From positions 1,240,001 to 1,304,000 of the forward strand of contig NZ_JAFBCO010000001.1 in the NCBI RefSeq assembly GCF_016907775.1: a stretch of DNA of 64,000 bases, written 5' to 3'. The position numbers were made by a program, and so were the translations under genes. The DNA is from Pseudoglutamicibacter cumminsii (lineage in GTDB: Bacteria; Actinomycetota; Actinomycetes; Actinomycetales; Micrococcaceae). The notes beneath the pieces were generated by a model, which did no database searches, had not been told where the DNA came from, and saw only the letters and a list, made by a program, of their open reading frames with translations. Position 1 is the stretch's first letter. Every line of letters begins with the position of its first letter. Positions 35,201 through 45,696 of the stretch are shown here, one piece after another.

Positions 35201-35531
35201 CTGGACGCTTTTTGCCGCTACGCACCTGGGCTGGCTGGGAGAGCTCGTAAGCACCCTTACCGGCGAACTGTACGTAGACGGAAACCTGGCCCTCCATCTT
35301 GGCCAGAGGGCCCTGGACCTTGAGAGAGTTGAGTTTCTTCAGATCAAGGTCAGATGGCTTGAGCTTGTTCTTATCAACCTTGTCCTTGTTTTGGCTGAGC
35401 GAATCTGACTTAGCTGCAGGGTTCATGAATGACGATGCGTTAGCGGCGGGCACTGTACCCACGGCTAGCGCAGCACCTACAGCCAGCGCTGCGGCGCCGC
35501 GTGCTACGCGGCGCGTTTTGCTGTTTTTCAA
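32208..35531 (-). CDS. Secreted subtilisin-like (S8) serine protease with PA domain
   Basis: An 1107-residue exported protease. Signal peptide about 1-33 (KTRR, hydrophobic core, ANA cleavage), propeptide to about 190, then the catalytic domain with Asp210 (AVIDSGLDYTH), His285 (GHGTHVAG), oxyanion Asn405 (SGNSGD) and Ser633 (MSGTSMATP). A protease-associated (PA) domain of about 130 residues is inserted between Asn405 and Ser633. About 450 C-terminal residues follow, including an Fn3-like beta region and IDIDVNGDGKADYNMF, a possible calcium-binding loop. Start is TTG at 35531 behind a strong GAGGAG. Monocistronic with its own terminator; a CRP-like site lies upstream. Supplies peptides and amino acids from protein. 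Confidence 0.92.
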   Translation of the reverse strand: MKNSKTRRVARGAAALAVGAALAVGTVPAANASSFMNPAAKSDSLSQNKDKVDKNKLKPSDLDLKKLNSLKVQGPLAKMEGQVSVYVQFAGKGAYELSQPAQVRSGKKRPVKNVAKVRQLRKQIQAQGTSVAKQSNSKVLYKTTNALPGVALQGDADSLRALASRDDVVKISAIIPKTRNNKGTVIDTGSVQAWAAQKQTGKGVTIAVIDSGLDYTHAAFGGPGTKEAYKKAKASKDMPSADSGLYDPKKYKGGWDLVGDDYNAASPFSLPKPDSNPLDCELGGHGTHVAGTAAGYGVDENGKTFRGDYESLNDDLVNAMRIGPGAAPEAGLVSLRVFGCEGSTNVVGEALDRVLDPNGDGDFSDRAQIVNMSLGSTNTPADDPEADMVDALTKQGILTVIASGNSGDITDIGGAPGVAPSSLTVANSVGSQAAADAITVTKPKDLAKDYPGQLSASYPWEKAESGQVVVPKSGLKTTGCAPLTGDESIKGKWVWLHWTDDPAGEKLECGSKARFDNAAAAGAKGVVLNAPNEVFTAGIAGNDKIPGVQFTKSGSEELVEAAKKGELEISVDPAKTSSMSINTDALDTLNPSSSRGLHGSDAVVKPDVAAPGTSIPSAGVGMGNGALNMSGTSMATPFTAGVSALVAANGNYTPLEIKNIVMNTAAADIKKGKNVYGPNRVGSGRVMADAALKTPVIAYDKDRKDLVSANFGVVEVVQNTDSVTKTVELRNMTTRAQTYNVAYKGATQQKGVTVSLDKQRVTVPSKGIAQVKVTLSFDKNKMTRTMDPTMDAKQEDLPRAYVADTTGRVEFTSSTQPTLRVPVTSAPKPAGNATAKLTKLRGDRSTVQFRGPDADSGLRNEAFISKAAVLELGATSERGKKELDKVPAAREMDLQYVGATSTVPVTGMEDGLLGFGISTWGNWARMNSATEFNIDIDVNGDGKADYNMFNTRLDSLDLDLAVTADAKSGKTVDLRPVNDLLGNQDPATFDSNVAIFPVSLKEIGLTKEDAAKIRYKVSSWSMYHVDENGKNVAVDKTDWIEFDAANPGIANRTDGLLVTSVQGSAAPVLVQDASKKFLVLHLNNRTGNLKGGNEKQYGSRAQVITAP

Positions 35532-35603
35532 GAGATCTCCTCAAGAGTGCTTTGGTGTCGAGTAATGGGACAAATGCTGATGAGAACGACGCGGTCAACA
35601 GAA

Positions 35604-35619
35604 TGTGCGGTACATCACA
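35604..35619. promoter_or_regulatory. CRP/GlxR-like palindrome upstream of the protease
   Basis: TGTGCGGTACATCACA matches TGTGA-N6-TCACA at 9 of 10 fixed positions, 73 bases before the protease start codon. Confidence 0.45.
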
Positions 35620-35738
35620 TCAACACTGATGAGATTTGTCTAAACCGGAGGTAATGTCAAGGGAAATTTTTGTACTTGATAGTCCGCTAAGGCGCGCCTT
35701 TGAGCTGGCTGTGTCGGCTGGGGTTGTTGGATGTAAAA

Positions 35739-35788
35739 CATCCCGGGTTTCTCAGATTTTGTCTGTGAAGTCTGAGAAACCCGGGATG
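35739..35788. terminator. Terminator downstream of thiD
   Basis: An 18-bp perfect stem (35739-35756 with 35771-35788) with a 14-base loop; on the minus strand it follows the thiD stop by 120 bases, and on the plus strand it is followed by a T-run. Confidence 0.8.
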
Positions 35789-35908
35789 AGAATTTTTTCA
35801 AAATATGTCAGGAGCTTTTTGCTCGCGGATAGGCCACGCACAGAGATGCGGGATGCGCTTCGGGAGCCTAAATCTGTTTCCACGGGAGCATGCGGTGCAT
35901 GCTCACAG

Positions 35909-36727
35909 TTAGCGCAGGCCGCCCTGCCACAGAGCGTCGAATGGGAGGGAGGATTCCACGCGCTGACTGATCCCGCGCGTCACGAACTCCTTGGCTTCGC
36001 GGGCCGCCTCGAGCGGGGAGCGGCCCTGAGCCAGCAGCGCGGCAATAGCCGCAGCGAGCGAGCATCCAGCGCCGGACACCGCGTGATCGCCGACCTTAGG
36101 CGTCGAAAGAACCTCGAACTCGCCGCCATCATAGAAAACATCCACAGCATCAGGGCCGTCCAAACGGATACCGCCCTTAGCGAGCACAGCAGCGCCGGAC
36201 TTCTCGTGGATCACCTTGGCGGCCTTCTTGAGGCCCTCAACGTCAGTGATCTCAAAGCCCGCGAGCGTCGAGGCTTCAAAGAGGTTTGGGGTCACGAAGG
36301 TAGCCTTCGGAAGAAGCTTGGCAACCAATGCCTGGTCGGTGTCCAAAGCCGCGCCCGGCTCCTGGCCCTTGCAGATCAAAACCGGATCCAGGACAACGTT
36401 GTCCCAGTCCTGGTTTTCAAGCGCGCCAGCCACGGTTTCGATGGTCTGCGGGGTGCCCATCATGCCGAGCTTGACGGTGCGAAGCTTGCCTTCATACGAG
36501 GTCTGCGAGGCCTCGAGCTGATCCGCGATCACCTGCGGATCAACCGGCACGAAGCGGTGGTTCCAGTTGTCCTTCGGGTCGAAAGAAACGATGCAGGTGA
36601 GCCCGGCGATGCCGAAAACGCCGAGCTCCTGGAACGTCTTGAGGTCAGCCTGAGCGCCGGCACCGCCGGTGGCTTCAGAACCTGCGATGGTCAATACGAT
36701 GGGGGGATTCTCAAAAGTCATAGTCAT
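35909..36727 (-). CDS. thiD: Hydroxymethylpyrimidine/pyridoxine kinase (ThiD/PdxK type)
   Basis: A 272-residue ribokinase-fold kinase of thiamine or B6 salvage. Motifs: LTIAGSEATGGAGAQADLK at the N-terminus, VKLGMMGTP, VLDPVLICKG, VTPNLFEASTLAG, and GAGCSLAAAIAALLA with the anion hole. Canonical ThiD has SDxSGGAGIQAD near the start; here SEATGGAGAQAD is closer to the Bacillus-type pyridoxine kinase (PdxK/ThiD-like), so either hydroxymethylpyrimidine or pyridoxine may be the substrate. Start is uncertain among ATG 36727, ATG 36721 and TTG 36760; a TACGAT box just upstream suggests a leaderless message. No TPP riboswitch is visible upstream. Confidence 0.8.
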   Translation of the reverse strand: MTMTFENPPIVLTIAGSEATGGAGAQADLKTFQELGVFGIAGLTCIVSFDPKDNWNHRFVPVDPQVIADQLEASQTSYEGKLRTVKLGMMGTPQTIETVAGALENQDWDNVVLDPVLICKGQEPGAALDTDQALVAKLLPKATFVTPNLFEASTLAGFEITDVEGLKKAAKVIHEKSGAAVLAKGGIRLDGPDAVDVFYDGGEFEVLSTPKVGDHAVSGAGCSLAAAIAALLAQGRSPLEAAREAKEFVTRGISQRVESSLPFDALWQGGLR

Positions 36728-36860
36728 ATCGTAAAACCGCGGGATGTCATGATCAGCCAAACTGACCGAACGACATGCCAGAATAGGTCGGGAACTTTCA
36801 TGTTTCGCAGCAACCCGGTGGTGGCAGGACCGGGCCGCGCATCATCCCCTAAGGAGAGTC

Positions 36861-37595
36861 ATGTCCAGCCGGCCTGAAACCATCCCTGCCAGCCCCGCAT
36901 CAGACGCCGCACGCGAGCATCGAGCCGTCTTCGCATCGACGGGTTCGCGTTTTTACCCCACCATCCTGGCCCTCATGGGGCTGGTGTTCGTGCTCAGCAA
37001 CATCGGCGCAAGCAAGGGCGTTGAGCTGTTCGGCCTCGTAACGGACGGCGGTTTCTTCCTCTTCCCGCTCGCCTACATCTTGGGCGACGTGGTCTCGGAG
37101 GTCTATGGGTGGAAGGCCTCACGCCGAGCCATCATTACGACGTTCGTGTTTGGTGCGCTCGCGGTACTGACGTTCCAGGCGATCATCGCGCTGCCTGCCG
37201 CGAGCTTCTATGAAGGCCAGGAAGCGCTTGCAGCAACGTTGGGACCGGTATGGCAGATCGTGCTGGCCTCCCTTCTAGGTTTCATGGCCGGCCAGTTGTC
37301 GAACGCGCTCATCATCGTGTGGCTCAAGCGTCGCCACGGCGAGCGCGGCCTGCTCCTGCGCATCCTGGGTTCCTCGGGTGTGGGTGAGGCATTGGATACG
37401 CTGATTTTCTGCTCGATCGCCGCACCGGTTATTGGGATCGATTCCTTCGGGGTTTTCCTGCAGTACTTTGTGATTGGTTTCTGCTGGAAGCTCGGTGTTG
37501 AGGTTGTGTTCTCACCGGTTACGGTCGTGGTGATTAAGCTCGTGAAGCGCTTCGAGCCGAGCTACCCGAAGAACGGTGCCGCAGTAGCCGTCTAG
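36861..37595 (+). CDS. yhhQ: Queuosine precursor transporter (YhhQ/VUT family)
   Basis: A 244-residue membrane protein with six spans. The pattern NIGASKGVELFG, FPLAYILGDVVSEVYGWKASR, SNALIIVWLKRR and GVGEALDTLIFCSIA is diagnostic of the VUT/YhhQ family, which imports queuine and 7-deazaguanine precursors. It faces tgt tail-to-tail with 38 bases between. Together they form a minimal queuosine-salvage unit: import of the base followed by exchange into tRNA. ATG follows AAGGAGAG. Confidence 0.88.
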   Translation: MSSRPETIPASPASDAAREHRAVFASTGSRFYPTILALMGLVFVLSNIGASKGVELFGLVTDGGFFLFPLAYILGDVVSEVYGWKASRRAIITTFVFGALAVLTFQAIIALPAASFYEGQEALAATLGPVWQIVLASLLGFMAGQLSNALIIVWLKRRHGERGLLLRILGSSGVGEALDTLIFCSIAAPVIGIDSFGVFLQYFVIGFCWKLGVEVVFSPVTVVVIKLVKRFEPSYPKNGAAVAV

Positions 37596-37633
37596 ATTTC
37601 CGGTCTGTCGGCGTTGGTCGGCGGTGCAGCCGC

Positions 37634-39877
<2,244 letters not shown>

Positions 39878-39881
<4 letters not shown>

Positions 39882-40420
39882 CGTCCCCACCCCACGTGAG
39901 CGAGCGCTTGGTGGATGATTTGCCCGCGTCCGCCCGTGAACTCGGCCTGGACACTTTCCGAAAGAGCTTCTTCCGGTGTGAGCCACGAAAGCTCGAGCGC
40001 GTCCTGACGCGGATTACATTCGCCTTGAACAGGGATCACGTAGGTCAGGGCGACGGCGTGCTGACGTTCGTCGGTGAGCCCGGTTTCGGACGGCGAAGGG
40101 AAGTATTCTGCGATGGTGAACGGAACCAGCGAGGCCGGCAACGACGGCATCGCGAGCGGGCCGAGGTCTTTCTCGAGGTTACGCATCAAGGCGGCGCGGA
40201 TCGTTTCGCGGTACATGACGCGGCCGGAAACGAAGGTCCGCTCGAACTGGCCGTCGTCGGTGGTCGTGTAGAGCAGGCCGACCTCAGATACGTAGCCCAT
40301 CGGATCCACACGCACAGGGATTGCCTGGACGTAGACGATCGGTAGGCGTTGTCGGGCTTCGTACAGGTCCTCTTCTGAGAGCCAACCTGGGTTTGGGTCT
40401 GGGGTCCGTACTGCGCTCAT
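39878..40420 (-). CDS. DUF4916 / NUDIX-fold protein
   Basis: A 180-residue protein matching the actinobacterial DUF4916 group: the N-terminus reads PGWLSEEDLYEARQRLPIVYV, followed by a beta-rich NUDIX-like fold (EVGLLYTTTDDGQFERTFVSGRV). The usual NUDIX box GX5EX7REUXEEXGU is not intact; the corresponding region is YRETIRAALMRNLEKDLGP, so hydrolase activity is doubtful. First gene of the overlapping set that ends in tgt. Confidence 0.75.
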
Positions 40421-40490
40421 AGTCTTTGTTCTACCTCACTGGGGGCGTGCTTGCCAGCGTTGGGTGGGGTGTGGTTGTTGTGTTCAGCGT

Positions 40491-41594
40491 TTAGCGCATT
40501 CCGCGCCAGTAAGCGTCCGATGCGGGGTTGTTTTCTACGCGGACGCGCAGCGAACGTGCGGCGACAGCTGCCCAGCGTGGGTTGCGGAGGGCCGCGCGGC
40601 CGATTGATGCGGCGTCTGCTTGTCCGCTAGCCACGATGGTTTCGGCTTGTGCTGGCTCGGTGATGAGACCGACCGCGCTCACCACAGCTTGTTCAGCGGG
40701 TAGCGCTTGGCGGATCGCGGCAGCCAGTGGAACTTGGTAGCCGGCACCGACCGGGATGACCTTAGGGTCCGGGTGGATGCCGCCGGAAGAGATGTCGAAC
40801 CAGGTCACGCCGGTTTCGTTGAGCAACCGGTGGGCTAGCTCGATGGTGTCCTGTACGGTGACACCCTCGTCGACCCAGTCGCTTGCGGACAAGCGGATGC
40901 CCAGCGGCTTGTGTGCCGGCCAGACCTCGCGCACCGCAGTTGCGACCTCGAGCGCGAAACGTGCACGGTCCTGCCCGTACTCGTCATCGCGCTGATTGGT
41001 GAGCGGGGAGAAGAACTCGTGGATCAGGTAGCCGTGGGCCCCGTGGAGCTGCACGGCGTCGTAGCCGGCTTGATCCGCGCGGCGCGCGGCCTCACGGAAC
41101 GCCTCGATGACGTCGCGGATGTCCTCGGTGGTCATCGCGCACGGAGTGAGAAGTCCCGGCTGGATCGGTTCTGAACCCGGCGCGATGACCTCCCACGCAC
41201 GGTCTTCGTCCAACGGCCCTTCAGGCTCGTTAGGCAAGTGCGGATAGGTCGAGGCTTTGCCGCCCGCGTGCCCCAGCTGAACAGCGGCAGCCGCGCCGTG
41301 AGCGTGCATGAACTCCACCATCGTGCGGTGGGCATCAATCTGCTCATCCGACCACAAGCCGAGGTCTTGATCCGAGATCCGGCCGCGTGCCTCAACAGCG
41401 GTGGATTCGACCGTGATGAGGCCGAAACCGCCGGTCGCGAACGCTCCGTAATGCACCAGATGCCACGGCTGTGGAACGCCGGTGCGTGGCGCGGAGTACT
41501 GGCACATCGGGGAGACGAACGCGCGGTTGCTTACCGTCAGGCCCGCACCTTCGCGCGCCGGGATGGTCAGTTCAGTAAACAGCGTGGAAGCCAC
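40491..41594 (-). CDS. NADH:flavin oxidoreductase, OYE family (NamA/YqjM type)
   Basis: A 367-residue FMN-dependent ene-reductase. Family motifs: FVSPMCQYSA near residue 27 with the Cys that tunes FMN in YqjM-type enzymes, VQLGHAGGKAS, QLHGAHGYLIHEFFSPLTNQR with the substrate-binding His pair, and the C-terminal ASIGRAALRNPRW. These enzymes reduce activated C=C bonds of enones and nitro compounds with NADPH. It begins 78 bases after the amidotransferase gene on the same strand. Physiological substrate is unknown. Confidence 0.9.
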   Translation of the reverse strand: MASTLFTELTIPAREGAGLTVSNRAFVSPMCQYSAPRTGVPQPWHLVHYGAFATGGFGLITVESTAVEARGRISDQDLGLWSDEQIDAHRTMVEFMHAHGAAAAVQLGHAGGKASTYPHLPNEPEGPLDEDRAWEVIAPGSEPIQPGLLTPCAMTTEDIRDVIEAFREAARRADQAGYDAVQLHGAHGYLIHEFFSPLTNQRDDEYGQDRARFALEVATAVREVWPAHKPLGIRLSASDWVDEGVTVQDTIELAHRLLNETGVTWFDISSGGIHPDPKVIPVGAGYQVPLAAAIRQALPAEQAVVSAVGLITEPAQAETIVASGQADAASIGRAALRNPRWAAVAARSLRVRVENNPASDAYWRGMR

Positions 41595-41671
41595 GGAACT
41601 CCTTAGTCGTCGGCTTAGTCGCGGGCAGGGGGTCTGCCGTGCGGCGGACCTCCAGCTTACGAGGTAGGTCT

Positions 41672-42415
41672 TCAGCGGGGGAGGTAGGTTTTCGCGAAGT
41701 TGACGAGGATGCGGTGCGCCGCCGACACGTCCGCGTTGCGGGCCATGCTCGCAATCGCATCGAAATCTTCCGGATCAAAGTATCCGTTTTCACGATACGC
41801 TTCGATGCGTTCGATGAGCCCGGCCGGGTCCAGCTCGGGGTGGAACTGGGTTGCGTAGATGTTCTGTTTGAGCTTGTACATCTGTACCGGCGCAGGGCCC
41901 GATGTGGCGAGCAACACCGCCTCGGGCGGCAGCTTGGTTGTCGACTCTTTGTGGCCTACAAACGCATCGAAGTGTGGCTCAACGCCGGCGAGCAGCGGGT
42001 CGGTGAGGCCCTCCGGGGTGAGGCTGATGTGGGAGATACCGGCGGGTTCGGAATACGTGCGGTCGATGACCGCGCCCGAGGCGAGGCCGAGCACCCCAAC
42101 GCCGTAGCACAGGCCCAGGAACGGGAGGTCTTTTTCGATCACGACCCCCACCACGCGCGCGAGCTCTTCCTCAACGCGGACCTGAGTTTCGCTGCGGTCG
42201 GCATCGGTTGCTGTGAAGGGGCTGCCTCCGAGCACGAGCGCCGAATGCCGCTGATGCCACGTGTTTTCGAAGCCTTCGGGAAGCGACTGCGCTTCGAGGC
42301 GGAACCGTTCAACATCGCGTTCCTCGAGGCCAGAAAGCCGCACGAACGCTTCATATTCGGCGTCCGCTAAAGCATCTTCCGGGCGGGTCTGGATGAGGAG
42401 GAATGGTGCGCTCAT
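41672..42415 (-). CDS. Class-I glutamine amidotransferase-like protein
   Basis: A 247-residue protein of the GMP-synthase-like amidotransferase group. The nucleophile Cys lies in FLGLCYGVGVLG (about residue 105) and the His/Glu pair in TQFHPELD. It is a single-domain protein without a synthetase partner nearby, as in the group that includes gamma-glutamyl-amine or peptide hydrolases. In a chromosome region rich in amine metabolism, hydrolysis of gamma-glutamyl conjugates is possible but not shown. ATG 42415 has AAAGGA eight bases upstream. Confidence 0.82.
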   Translation of the reverse strand: MSAPFLLIQTRPEDALADAEYEAFVRLSGLEERDVERFRLEAQSLPEGFENTWHQRHSALVLGGSPFTATDADRSETQVRVEEELARVVGVVIEKDLPFLGLCYGVGVLGLASGAVIDRTYSEPAGISHISLTPEGLTDPLLAGVEPHFDAFVGHKESTTKLPPEAVLLATSGPAPVQMYKLKQNIYATQFHPELDPAGLIERIEAYRENGYFDPEDFDAIASMARNADVSAAHRILVNFAKTYLPR

Positions 42416-42441
42416 GGGGCCCATCCTTTCACGTGCGTGAT

Positions 42442-43902
42442 TCAGTTGCTGCGGCGCAGATTCGCGTCGATGAATGCTTCTTTGACGCGGATGTCGTTGC
42501 GGCGCGTGATTGCTGCGATGAGCGTTCCGACCATCGTGAGCCCGGCCGCGAAGATGAGGGCGGCGTTGAAACCTAGGGTCACGATGTGGGCGATGATGAG
42601 CCACGTAGCTCCCCACGCGAACGCGATCGGCGGCCAGATGCGGCCGCGCTCGGATACCGCGGCGAGCAGTACAGGGATGCTTGCCGCGACGAGCGCGAGC
42701 GGAGCCCATAGCCCTTGCGGCGGAACAGCCCATCCGGACGCGGTTGCCGCCACGCCTGCGGTCCATGCGGTGATGAAGGCGCCGGCACCGAGGCTGAGTT
42801 CCGCTGGAAGGTCCGTTTCGAAGTATTCACGATGCGTTCGTGCCGTGAGCAGGTTAAGTCGCCGCACAGATTCCGCGGCCAGAGCCGTCCACAGCACAGC
42901 GCACGCCACGGCGAGCCACCACGAACCAGTCATGGCAGATGCGACCCAGCCTCCGATGGCGGTCGCAGTTGCCGCGGTAACCCAGCCGGTGCTGCGCTGG
43001 CGGCGGGCTGAATGCTGATTGCGTTTCCATGAGAAGCCGCTTGCGACGAGCAAGCCGAGAGCGGCGGCGGGAGTCAGTGCCAAACCGGGAACCAGCGGCG
43101 CAAGTTCAACACGTGCACCGGACTGGCCCATGAGCCCGGCTGGGATGCCGCCGCTGAAAAGCACGAAGCTCGCCACGACCGCAACGGTGGAGACGACGGT
43201 GGCCGCGATACGCCGGAAGACATCACCTTCGCGAGGCTCAGGAGGGGCCGAGAACTCTGGCAGGTTGTATGGGAGTACCACGGTCTGTGGCGCATGATCC
43301 TGCGTGGCCGACGATGACGGCCTCCGTGAGACCGCGATCGGAACGTACTCGGTTGGTTTGTAACCAGGATCGCTGTGGCGCACGGACTGCTCCCGGAGAG
43401 CCTCGCGAGCCTCCCACACGCTCTCTTCGAGCGTGAGCTCGCGAGCCTGCTGATCACGTGCGGTGCGCTCAGCGATCGCTTCCTGCGCCGCAGCAACCGC
43501 GTCTTCCAAGCTGCCATCGAACGGTGCAGCGTTTTCAGAAACCTTGTTGCGCTCGGAAACCTTGCCCTGCTCAGTATCCTTGCCGCGCGCCGCATCGGGC
43601 CCCTTGCCGGCCTTAGCCACCCGCTCACGCGATGCCTCCGCCGCCGCAGCGCGACGTGCCGCTTCAGCGTTCGCATCATCCACATCGAACGGTGCTTCAC
43701 GTTCAGGGAAACGCAACGTCTCCGGGCGGATCCGCGCCGGGAAATACAAGGTCTCGCCGTAGCCCTCTACAGACTCGCTTGCGCGCTCGCCGTGGCTAAC
43801 TTCCGTGTTCTGGGCATCAGAAGAACCCCGAGCATCATCAAGCTGCTCGCCTGAGCGGTCATTGTTCTTCTCGGGATTGCTCCAACGGGAGGGAAGTTGC
43901 AC
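42442..43902 (-). CDS. Multi-span membrane protein of unknown function
   Basis: A 486-residue protein. The first 230 residues are hydrophilic and acidic/Ala-rich with coiled-coil-like runs (ARRAAAAEASRERVA, DAVAAAQEAIAERTARDQQ); the rest contains about seven or eight hydrophobic spans. I see no catalytic motif and cannot assign a family. GTG start at 43902 with GAGGAGA upstream, overlapping the end of the DedA gene by 44 bases, so it is expressed with DedA and the pseudouridine synthase. Confidence 0.6.
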   Translation of the reverse strand: MQLPSRWSNPEKNNDRSGEQLDDARGSSDAQNTEVSHGERASESVEGYGETLYFPARIRPETLRFPEREAPFDVDDANAEAARRAAAAEASRERVAKAGKGPDAARGKDTEQGKVSERNKVSENAAPFDGSLEDAVAAAQEAIAERTARDQQARELTLEESVWEAREALREQSVRHSDPGYKPTEYVPIAVSRRPSSSATQDHAPQTVVLPYNLPEFSAPPEPREGDVFRRIAATVVSTVAVVASFVLFSGGIPAGLMGQSGARVELAPLVPGLALTPAAALGLLVASGFSWKRNQHSARRQRSTGWVTAATATAIGGWVASAMTGSWWLAVACAVLWTALAAESVRRLNLLTARTHREYFETDLPAELSLGAGAFITAWTAGVAATASGWAVPPQGLWAPLALVAASIPVLLAAVSERGRIWPPIAFAWGATWLIIAHIVTLGFNAALIFAAGLTMVGTLIAAITRRNDIRVKEAFIDANLRRSN

Positions 43903-44497
43903 TGACGTCTCCTCGAAGTCGACGGCGGCGTCTCTGTATCCACACAACAGGGACTACCCCAAAAACACTACCGAGGATCATGCCAAGAACCGCGGAACCC
44001 CACGCCGGCAAACCGAGAACAGTGTGCAGAATCCCACCAATCAGGACCATATAGATGACCCACAGCACAGAACCGACGAAAGAGGACCACCACACGGTGG
44101 ACCATTTGAGCTTCGAAAGCCCCGCGCCAACATACGCAACCGAGCGCCCACCAGAGATGAAACGCAAGCCCACAAGAACCGAAAAGCTGCCCGCCGTTCC
44201 AAGCGACCCCGCGGTCGAGTCCACGCTCGCGAGCAGCCGGCGGCCCCATCGTCGTTTTTCAAGCGAAGCGCGGCGCGTACGCACCATCCAGGTGATCCAC
44301 ACTTCGCCCAAAACATGGCCGACCACCGTGACCGCGGCCGCGAGCGGGCCGTTGATGACGCCTTGCTGAGCCAGCGCGGGGATCGCGAGCGCGAACAGTT
44401 CCTGCGGTAACGGCGGGAAGAACACGTCGAGGATCTGCGTCAGAAACGTCCCCAGGTAGAACCAAGCGCCCCACGCGTTCGGGTCAAGGAGGTTCAT
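43859..44497 (-). CDS. DedA-family membrane protein
   Basis: A 212-residue DedA/VTT-type protein. The spans and the conserved LVGLRFISGGRSVAYVGAGLS segment (counterpart of the F-x-R-x(3)-P-x(2)-R-x(3)-AG motif) are visible, with QQGVINGPLAAAVTVVGHVLGE before it. The central Pro of the canonical motif is replaced by Gly/Ser. DedA proteins act in lipid flipping and membrane potential maintenance. It overlaps the pseudouridine synthase stop by 4 bases. Confidence 0.8.
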   Translation of the reverse strand: MNLLDPNAWGAWFYLGTFLTQILDVFFPPLPQELFALAIPALAQQGVINGPLAAAVTVVGHVLGEVWITWMVRTRRASLEKRRWGRRLLASVDSTAGSLGTAGSFSVLVGLRFISGGRSVAYVGAGLSKLKWSTVWWSSFVGSVLWVIYMVLIGGILHTVLGLPAWGSAVLGMILGSVFGVVPVVWIQRRRRRLRGDVSATSLPLEQSREEQ

Positions 44498-45522
44498 GCG
44501 TGTGTGCCTTGGTTGGCGGCGGGGCTGGGGTGATCCAGGGGGCCGGCTGGAGCGAGAGGGCCCAGCGTCAGGCGCTGCTGCGTTGTGAAGCTGCGGGGTT
44601 GGCCAGTGAGCGGGTCGGTGAACGAAATCGTGTGGGCGAGGAGCTGGAGCGGTTCGTCGTGGTTGTCCGGCCCGTCATCGAGCAGGTACGGGTAATGCTG
44701 GTCGCCGATGATGCCGGAGCCCAGTTGCGCGAGATGGACGCGCAGTTGGTGGGTGCGACCGGTTACGGGGGAGAGGTCCCACAGGCACACGTCTTCCCCG
44801 CGGCGGTTGGTGCCGTGGGCTGCGAGCCGGATGCGGGTTTCGGCGTTGGCTGGGAGGTCGTGGAGGCGTACCACGATCTCGCCCTTAGTTTTCTTGATGT
44901 GGCTGCGGACCGTGAAAGGAAGTCGTGTGCCGCCCAGGGCAGGGCGAAGCGGATCCCATTCGGGCGGGGTCAGCGTCACTGCCTGGTATTTCTTGGTGAC
45001 TTCGCGGCGTTCAAACATGGTTTGGTATGCGCCGCGGGTCGCCGGGTTAATCGAGAACATGACGACGCCGGCTGTTGCGCGGTCGAGCCGGTGGATTGGC
45101 ACAAGGTCGTTCATGTTGAGTTGTACGCGCAGCCGGGCGAGTGCGGATTCGCGGACGTAGCGACCGCCGGGTGTCATCGGCAGGAAATGTGGCTTATCCA
45201 CCACAAGCAGGTCGGCGTCGCGGTGGATGATGCGGCAATAGAACGGGATGTGCTCCTCATTGGGGGAGTCCCGGTAGTACCAAATGAATTCGTGCGCACC
45301 CAGCGGGGTGTCTGGGGTGACGCGGCTGCCATCGACCGCCGCAACCTCGCCGTTGGCGAAGCGGCGCCGCAAGCCCTCGGCGTCGATGTGCCCGAAACGA
45401 TGCAACGTGTACTCCTGGATGGTCTCCCACGGGCCGGTTGTGGGCACGCGAAGGCGGGTCGCGTTGATGCCGTCTTTGACCGGTAGCGGGGAGTCTTTAT
45501 AGGAGGAAGGTTTGAAGCTCAT
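44494..45522 (-). CDS. RluA-family pseudouridine synthase
   Basis: A 342-residue enzyme. Catalytic Asp in IHRLDRATAGVV (about residue 144), preceded by LLVVDKPHFLPMTP and followed by TGRTHQLRVHLAQLG, all RluA-family hallmarks. The N-terminal part reads TLHRFGHIDAEGLRRRFANGEV, an S4-like segment. It modifies uridines in rRNA or tRNA; exact site not deducible. Start ATG 45522 and a 4-base overlap with the DedA gene downstream. Confidence 0.88.
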   Translation of the reverse strand: MSFKPSSYKDSPLPVKDGINATRLRVPTTGPWETIQEYTLHRFGHIDAEGLRRRFANGEVAAVDGSRVTPDTPLGAHEFIWYYRDSPNEEHIPFYCRIIHRDADLLVVDKPHFLPMTPGGRYVRESALARLRVQLNMNDLVPIHRLDRATAGVVMFSINPATRGAYQTMFERREVTKKYQAVTLTPPEWDPLRPALGGTRLPFTVRSHIKKTKGEIVVRLHDLPANAETRIRLAAHGTNRRGEDVCLWDLSPVTGRTHQLRVHLAQLGSGIIGDQHYPYLLDDGPDNHDEPLQLLAHTISFTDPLTGQPRSFTTQQRLTLGPLAPAGPLDHPSPAANQGTHA

Positions 45523-45635
45523 GCGTTTCAGGACTGGATGTGTGAACTACACAGAATATGCGAAATACCTTGCCCATTCTTGCAGGCCTTGCCGGGGTAG
45601 CGGTGTTACGGCGGCTCTTTAGGCACCACAGCAAA

Positions 45636-45651
45636 GTTAAGGTAGCTTAAC
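45636..45651. promoter_or_regulatory. DtxR/MntR-like operator upstream of the metal ABC operon
   Basis: GTTAAGGTAGCTTAAC is a palindrome with perfect six-base arms around GTAG, similar in layout to DtxR-family operators (TTAGG-centre-CCTAA type). It lies 46 bases before the ATPase start, where a metal-dependent repressor would act. Confidence 0.55.
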
Positions 45652-45696
45652 AATTGCCGGGGTATGTTGAAGCCTTAAGCTGGCCAGGAGGACACC

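Larger units (their letters stand above)
35532..35908. other. Intergenic region between protease and thiD
   Basis: Contains the protease promoter with a CRP/GlxR-like site at its left side and, near the middle, the thiD terminator. The remaining sequence (about 35789-35908) shows no gene, repeat or RNA I can name. Confidence 0.5.

Noticed and set aside
32289..35408. 1039-codon open frame antisense to the secreted protease
   Set aside because: It is the complement of the S8 protease, whose full catalytic triad, signal peptide and ribosome binding site are on the other strand. The antisense protein is low-complexity in Val, Gly and Cys with no domains.
36728..36860. Possible TPP or preQ1 riboswitch between thiD and yhhQ
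   Set aside because: The gap is only 133 bases, shared by divergent promoters, and I see neither the TPP core motifs nor a preQ1 pseudoknot-type hairpin.
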